From: Formivibrio sp.
GTDB lineage: Bacteria > Pseudomonadota > Gammaproteobacteria > Burkholderiales > Chitinibacteraceae
Direction: 5' to 3'
Assembly (NCBI GenBank): GCA_031291275.1
Contig: JARLJJ010000633.1
Span: forward strand, 1 to 64,000
Length of the DNA stretch: 64,000 bases
Positions 59,967 through 64,000 of the stretch are shown one piece after another. A program made the translations under genes and the position numbers. How positions within the stretch are numbered: the first letter of the stretch is position 1; each line of letters begins with the position of its first letter. The notes beneath the pieces are model-generated. The model worked only from the letters and a program-made list of their open reading frames with translations, was not told the origin of the DNA and did not search any database.

Positions 59967-60014
59967 TCACCACGTACGGATGTTGTAACTGGCGATACGC
60001 AGGCGGCGATCCAT
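59967..60014 (-). pseudogene. ybhP: Displaced native 5' end of ybhP
   Basis: After the nudB stop the minus strand reads AAGGAATTGAC then ATG and codes MDRRLRIASYNI, the expected ybhP start, before running into phage DNA (RTW and stop). The codons differ from the phage-supplied copy at 21487-21513 mostly at synonymous positions. This shows the original operon order nudB-ybhP-clsB. Confidence 0.85.
59978..59987. other. attR core (right prophage junction)
   Basis: GGATGTTGTA, identical to 21477-21486. Bases 59988 onward are chromosomal. Confidence 0.75.
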
Positions 60015-60023
60015 GTCAATTCC

Positions 60024-60467
60024 TTAGTGGCCGATATGTTCCGGCAACTCGCGGATAGCTTCTGCATTGGACGGCGAGAACACCATTTCGGCGGCAATAT
60101 TCCAGTCTACCCAGCGAAAATGTCGATGTTCGCGTTCGGAAAGAACAACATCAATGGGTTCGGGAATTTCCAGGCTGAAAACGTGTTCGGTATTGGTGGT
60201 CACGCCCGGTGCATAACGATGACGCCAGATTTCATAAATCTCGAAATCCGAACTTTGCTGCCAGTCACGCAACGTAAACTGGCCAGCATTCAGGCCTGTT
60301 TCCTCGAAGACTTCACGCTTGGCGGTATCGGCCAATAGTTCGTCGCCTTCCTTGCTGCCGGTAATGGATTGCCAGGCATCCTGGAAATCCACGCGCTCCA
60401 GTAACAGCACTTTCAGGTCGGGTGTGTGAACGATAACGAGAACGGAGATAGGTTGTTTATGGCTCAT
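60024..60467 (-). CDS. nudB: Dihydroneopterin triphosphate diphosphatase (Nudix)
   Basis: 147 aa. Nudix box GSKEGDELLADTAKREVFEETG (residues 37-58) with the REVxEE metal-binding core. NudB removes pyrophosphate from dihydroneopterin triphosphate in folate synthesis. N-terminal ISVLVIVHTPDLKVLLLERVD matches NudB. Before prophage insertion it was 9 nt upstream of ybhP, so the phage has split this operon. Confidence 0.92.
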   Translation of the reverse strand: MSHKQPISVLVIVHTPDLKVLLLERVDFQDAWQSITGSKEGDELLADTAKREVFEETGLNAGQFTLRDWQQSSDFEIYEIWRHRYAPGVTTNTEHVFSLEIPEPIDVVLSEREHRHFRWVDWNIAAEMVFSPSNAEAIRELPEHIGH

Positions 60468-60572
60468 GATGGCATTATAGAGGTGAAGCTGGGTTCTTGG
60501 GTGAGGTCACAAGCCTTGTCTGGGTAGAAATTGATCGGCCCTGATCGGGCCTTATTAATGGAGAGTGTAGCA

Positions 60573-61508
60573 ATGAAAGTATCACTGGTCGGTATGGGTG
60601 CCGTTGGAACAGAAATCGCAGGTCTGTTGGTGAGCATGTCAGATGTGTCGGAAATCGTTGCGCTGGATCGATCGCGCGAGAAAGCCGAGGCGGAAATTTG
60701 GGATTTTTCCCATACCACTTCATTCACCTATTCCAAGAATCCCTTGCTGGTTGCCGGCGACTATCCGGATACGAAAGATAGCGACATCGTGGTGATTACC
60801 GCGGGTGCCCAGATCGCCAAAGGCCAGAGCCGCGATGCCATTTTGCGTGCCAATACCGTGATCATGCGCGAGATCATCGAACAGGTGGAAAAGTACTCAC
60901 CGAATGCGATCATCATCAATGTGACCAATCCGGTCGAGGTGATTACTCATGTCGCGCTGCGTCACTCATCCTATCCACGTACCAAAGTATTGAGTGCAGG
61001 CACGGTGGTGGACTCGGCACGCTTCATGCGCATTCTGAGCGAGCATGTGTGCATCGATCCGAAGAATATCTTCGGCTACATGCTGGGCGAGCATGGTTCC
61101 ACCGGCTTCATTCCGTGGAGCATTTGCAATGTCTGCGGGCTGGATGTGGATACCTACTGCCGCATGAACGATATTGCGCTTATCGACAAGCCTGCGGTTC
61201 AGCAGGCGGTGCTCGATGTGGGCTACGAAATTTTCAACCGCAAGGGCAATACCAACCACGGCATCGCCGCCAGTGTGTTTCGGGTGATCCGTGCGATTGA
61301 ATCCAACGAGCACTCGGTATTGCCGGTCGGTGTATGCCTGGAAAACCAGTACGGCGTCGATGACGTGGTGATGAGTGTGCCGTGTGTGATCGGTCGTGAT
61401 GGTGTGCAGAAAATCCTTAATTACAGCTTCACCGAATCTGAGCTTGCGGCTTTCAAGAAATCGGAGTCGCATTTGCGTGAAATGATAGAATTGACCCACA
61501 CCTTTTGA
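60573..61508 (+). CDS. Lactate/malate dehydrogenase family protein
   Basis: 311 aa from the ATG at 60573 (MKVSLVGMGAVGTEIAGLL). Rossmann NAD site GMGAVG, NVTNPVEV, and catalytic HxG in GYMLGEHGST. It oxidises or reduces a 2-hydroxyacid. The specificity loop reads TAGAQIAKGQSR, with Ile where malate dehydrogenases have Arg and lactate dehydrogenases Gln, so the substrate is open. An RBS-like GGAGAGT precedes the ATG. The sufS frame starts right after its stop. Confidence 0.85.
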   Translation: MKVSLVGMGAVGTEIAGLLVSMSDVSEIVALDRSREKAEAEIWDFSHTTSFTYSKNPLLVAGDYPDTKDSDIVVITAGAQIAKGQSRDAILRANTVIMREIIEQVEKYSPNAIIINVTNPVEVITHVALRHSSYPRTKVLSAGTVVDSARFMRILSEHVCIDPKNIFGYMLGEHGSTGFIPWSICNVCGLDVDTYCRMNDIALIDKPAVQQAVLDVGYEIFNRKGNTNHGIAASVFRVIRAIESNEHSVLPVGVCLENQYGVDDVVMSVPCVIGRDGVQKILNYSFTESELAAFKKSESHLREMIELTHTF

Positions 61509-61525
61509 GTTGCCACATTCCCCTG

Positions 61526-62749
61526 ATGACCATCCCGCAAGGCATTCCCTGTCCGGTTGAGCGCGCCAATTTTCCATTGCTGGCATGCAATCCCGGACTG
61601 GTTTATTTCGATAACGCGGCAACCACACAAAAGCCCGCTTGCGTACTGGATGCCGAACGCGTGTATTACGAAACAACCAATGCCAATGTGCATCGTGCTG
61701 CGCACAGATTGGCTGTTGCCGCCACAGATGCCTTCGAGGGAGCGCGCACCACGGTCGCGCGCTTTCTGAATGCGGCCAGTGCGGACGAAATTGTTTTTAC
61801 CCGTGGCGCCACCGAGGCGATCAACCTGGTGGCGCAAAGCTGGGGGCGCACGCACTTGCGACCCGGCGATGAAATCCTGCTGACTGAGCTGGAACATCAC
61901 GCCAATATTGTCCCGTGGCAATTATTGGCGCAGCAGACTGGCGTGGTGATTCGTGCAGTGCGGGTGCTGGCGGATGGCGCACTGGATCTCGTTCATTTCC
62001 ACGAACTGCTTTCGCCACGCACCCGGCTGGTGGGTTGTACGCTGGCGTCCAATGCCATCGGCACGATGCCGCCGGTGGCGCAGATCGTTGCCGCTGCGCA
62101 TGCGCAGGATGCCATGGTACTGCTCGATGCCGCGCAAGCCGTGGCCCATCAAGTTGTCGATGTGCAAATGCTTGGCGCTGATTTCTGCGTGTTTTCCGGT
62201 CACAAGGTCTATGGCCCGACCGGTATCGGCGCGTTATGGGCCAGAGGTGAGATTCTGGCGTCAATGCCGCCGTGGCAGGGCGGGGGGGAAATGATCGACC
62301 AAGTCAGCTTTGCCGGATCGACCTTTGCCTCCGCCCCAGCACGGTTCGAGGCAGGAACTCCTCCTATCGCTCAGGCGGTGGGCTTGGCGGCCGCGTTGGA
62401 TTGGTTGATGGCACTGGATCGCACGGCCATCGCGTTGCACGAAAATGGCTTGCGCGAACGGCTGGAAGCCGGGCTGCGATCAATCCCCGGCGTACAGATT
62501 TTTGGTTCGGGATCTGCCAAGGCACCGCTCACCGCCTTGGCCTTCGCGCGAGCGCATCCGTTCGATGTGGCGCAGTTCCTCGATGCGCGTGATATTGCCG
62601 TTCGGGTGGGTAGTCATTGCGCCCAACCGTTGCTGGCTGCGCTGGGTGTACCTGCACTGCTGCGTGTTTCCTTTGCCGCTTACAACACGCCGGATGAAGT
62701 GGATCAATTCCTGGCAGCTTTACCCGAAATACTGGAGTTGCTGGCGTGA
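61526..62749 (+). CDS. sufS: Cysteine desulfurase SufS
   Basis: 407 aa from the ATG at 61526 (a TTG at 61505 is open). PLP enzyme of class V aminotransferase fold; takes sulfur from cysteine for Fe-S cluster assembly. PLP Lys in FSGHKVYGPTGIG, NAATTQKP at the N terminus, ELEHHANIVPW, and the persulfide Cys in RVGSHCAQPLL. The group II RxGHHCAQP motif is slightly altered (SHC). Coupled to sufE by ATGA; no sufBCD in the window. Confidence 0.93.
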   Translation: MTIPQGIPCPVERANFPLLACNPGLVYFDNAATTQKPACVLDAERVYYETTNANVHRAAHRLAVAATDAFEGARTTVARFLNAASADEIVFTRGATEAINLVAQSWGRTHLRPGDEILLTELEHHANIVPWQLLAQQTGVVIRAVRVLADGALDLVHFHELLSPRTRLVGCTLASNAIGTMPPVAQIVAAAHAQDAMVLLDAAQAVAHQVVDVQMLGADFCVFSGHKVYGPTGIGALWARGEILASMPPWQGGGEMIDQVSFAGSTFASAPARFEAGTPPIAQAVGLAAALDWLMALDRTAIALHENGLRERLEAGLRSIPGVQIFGSGSAKAPLTALAFARAHPFDVAQFLDARDIAVRVGSHCAQPLLAALGVPALLRVSFAAYNTPDEVDQFLAALPEILELLA

Positions 62750-63156
62750 TGACCCCATTAACCCGGGAAAATGTGGCAAGCCGATTGGCCTCCGCCGTGG
62801 GCTGGGAAGCCAAGAATCGCATGCTGGTGCAATTGGCGCGCGATTTGCCGGCATTGCCCGAAGCGCAGCGTACTGAAGTGAACCGCGTCACCGGTTGTGA
62901 AAGTCGGGTGTGGCTGTCGCTGGAATGGCAGGATGGCAAGTTGCAGATGGCTGCAGGTAGCGATTCGCGCGTCGTGCAAGGTCTGCTGGCGCTGGTATTT
63001 GCGTGTTATCACGGACAAACTGCTGCTGAAATTTTGGGGCTGGACTTCGAGGGCTGGCTCTCTGAACTTGGACTGACCCGTTTCCTGTCTGCATCGCGCA
63101 GCAGTGGACTGCGGGCGATTGTGGCACTTATTCGCGGTGCGGCACAGGTAGCATGA
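62749..63156 (+). CDS. sufE: Sulfur acceptor SufE
   Basis: 135 aa from the ATG at 62749 overlapping the sufS stop. Conserved acceptor Cys in NRVTGCESRVWL. SufE accepts persulfide sulfur from SufS and stimulates it. RFLSASRSSGLRAIVALI matches the family C terminus. Confidence 0.94.
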   Translation: MTPLTRENVASRLASAVGWEAKNRMLVQLARDLPALPEAQRTEVNRVTGCESRVWLSLEWQDGKLQMAAGSDSRVVQGLLALVFACYHGQTAAEILGLDFEGWLSELGLTRFLSASRSSGLRAIVALIRGAAQVA

Positions 63157-63238
63157 TGGCAAGGGTGCTGTATCTAATTTCCATCTAATTTTACTCAGAG
63201 GTGTCATGCCAACTGGGTTAGACAACGACTGAAAAACC

Positions 63239-64000
63239 ATGCTTAAAGAAATCGATCCTAAACATGCCGATGAACTGCTGAAAAGCATGGTGATTCCTCC
63301 GCGCCCGACAATCTTGCTGCAATTGGAGCAAGAGCAGATGCGATCGGAGCCGGATTTTGCACATATTGCGCAACTGATTTCCAGCGATCTGACACTTTCG
63401 GCTGCAGTGTTGAAAACGGTAAATTCGCCCTTTTTTAGCCTGAATAGCCGCGTGTCCTCCGTGCGCCAAGCCTTGCAGCTTCTGGGTTTGCGTAATCTGG
63501 GCAATATCGTGCGCGGGGTGCTGCTTCGCCATGCGCTAAGTCCTGAGGGCGAAGCAAAGATGGAGCGATTCTGGACCAATTCATTGCGTGTTGCCTTGGT
63601 GTCGGCACGTCTGGCTGAGCATATCAGCGGTATCGCTGTGGACGATGCCTACACCTATGGATTGTTCCAGGATTGCGGTATGCCACTGATGCAGGCGCGT
63701 TTTGCCAACTATCGCATTACGCTTGAAAAACGCGAAGGACTGTCTCTGAGCAAGATGCTGGAGGTGGAAGATCAGCGCCACCAGACGAACCATGCCATCG
63801 TCGGCTACTTGCTTGCCCGAACCTGGTTTCTGCCGGAGCACCTGAGCTTGGCGATTCTTAACCATCAAGACATCAGTATCTTCGATGTTCGAGAAGATGA
63901 TAACTGGCTGCATGCCTGCAATTTGATCGCCATCTCTGGATTGGCTGGGCATGTGGTCAGAAAGCACTTCATCCAACCGCCGATTCGAGACTGGCGCCTG
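63239..64000 (+). CDS. HDOD domain protein, truncated by the window end
   Basis: 254 codons to the right edge with no stop. HDOD domain pattern: PPRPTILLQLEQEQ, LISSDLTLSAAVLKTVNSPFF, VSSVRQALQLLGLRNLGNIV, FWTNSLRVALVSARLAEHI and YTYGLFQDCGMPLM. HDOD proteins are signalling scaffolds that lack the HD metal motif; here the HD pair is replaced by QDC. 83 bp separate it from sufE, without a visible terminator. Confidence 0.85.
   Translation, partial: MLKEIDPKHADELLKSMVIPPRPTILLQLEQEQMRSEPDFAHIAQLISSDLTLSAAVLKTVNSPFFSLNSRVSSVRQALQLLGLRNLGNIVRGVLLRHALSPEGEAKMERFWTNSLRVALVSARLAEHISGIAVDDAYTYGLFQDCGMPLMQARFANYRITLEKREGLSLSKMLEVEDQRHQTNHAIVGYLLARTWFLPEHLSLAILNHQDISIFDVREDDNWLHACNLIAISGLAGHVVRKHFIQPPIRDWRL

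Larger units (their letters stand above)
21477..59987. mobile_element. Complete lambdoid siphovirus-type prophage carrying a diversity-generating retroelement
   Basis: About 38.5 kb between attL and attR cores. It has int, xis, CI/Cro/CII-type regulation, replication, packaging, head, tail and lysis modules, and no obvious broken essential gene. Left half (to 33290) is mostly leftward, right half rightward. The set of gpA-type terminase, gpB-type portal, HK97 capsid, long tape measure and DUF2460/DUF2163/NlpC tail proteins indicates a long non-contractile tail. Confidence 0.93.

Noticed and set aside
59742-60338. 198-codon plus-strand frame across attR
   Set aside because: It is antisense to nudB and crosses the phage-chromosome junction; no RBS or recognisable domain.

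Overview
The window is chromosomal DNA of a betaproteobacterium, probably a Nitrosomonadales-like lineage. I base this on gene content and order: DUF1631 protein, ubiB-like kinase, purU, pit, selO, rnr next to tRNA-Leu, a nudB/ybhP/clsB neighbourhood and sufS-sufE. The lineage is an inference, since no marker rRNA is present. It carries one apparently complete siphovirus-type prophage of about 38.5 kb (21477-59987).

Left chromosomal arm (1-21476): a truncated DUF1631 gene, an NlpC/P60 hydrolase, an AarF/UbiB-family kinase, trmL, purU with a small membrane protein, an OmpR-type two-component system, hemH, pit, selO, a YbaK-type deacylase, a receiver-TPR protein, two tRNA-Leu(CAG) genes, rnr, an SNF-family transporter, and clsB with its partner ybhP. 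Right arm (59988-64000): nudB, a lactate/malate dehydrogenase-family gene, sufS-sufE and a truncated HDOD gene.

The prophage is inserted inside the 5' end of ybhP. The displaced native 5' end (MDRRLRIASYNI...) survives at the right junction behind nudB. The phage supplies a synonymous replacement start (MDKRLRIASYNI...) at the left junction, so the gene stays open. The shared core is a 10-bp GGATGTTGTA.

Prophage layout. The leftward early operon (29641 to 21617) ends in xis and int. Before them it carries a complete diversity-generating retroelement (DGR): three tandem DUF1566-like target genes each ending in a variable repeat (VR), an avd gene, one template repeat (TR) and a DGR-type reverse transcriptase. 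I aligned the TR with the three VRs by eye. All 33 differences fall on template adenines and none on the 60 other positions. Each VR is followed at exactly 32 nt by the same GCGGGC-GCAA-GCCCGC hairpin. The operon also has a PAPS-reductase-like protein, a dNMP kinase, a Cys-rich protein and a 34-residue membrane peptide.

The centre holds accessory genes (2TM protein, DUF4258/HTH toxin-antitoxin pair, exported BamE-like protein) and the immunity region (CI-like repressor, Cro-like and CII-like proteins, GTTGTAG operators). A primase-helicase follows, then a 12-copy GTTGARGGT repeat cluster that looks like a replication origin.

The rightward late region starts with terS and terL, then a Q-like antiterminator with a strong promoter-terminator pair after it. 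It continues with gpZ-like, gpW-like, portal, fused protease-capsid, connectors, tail tube, frameshifted G/GT chaperones, tape measure and tail-tip proteins. A Hint-domain protein, an S74 tail fibre and a lysis cassette with nested Rz/Rz1 complete it. Intrinsic terminators punctuate the late operon, so processive antitermination is likely required.
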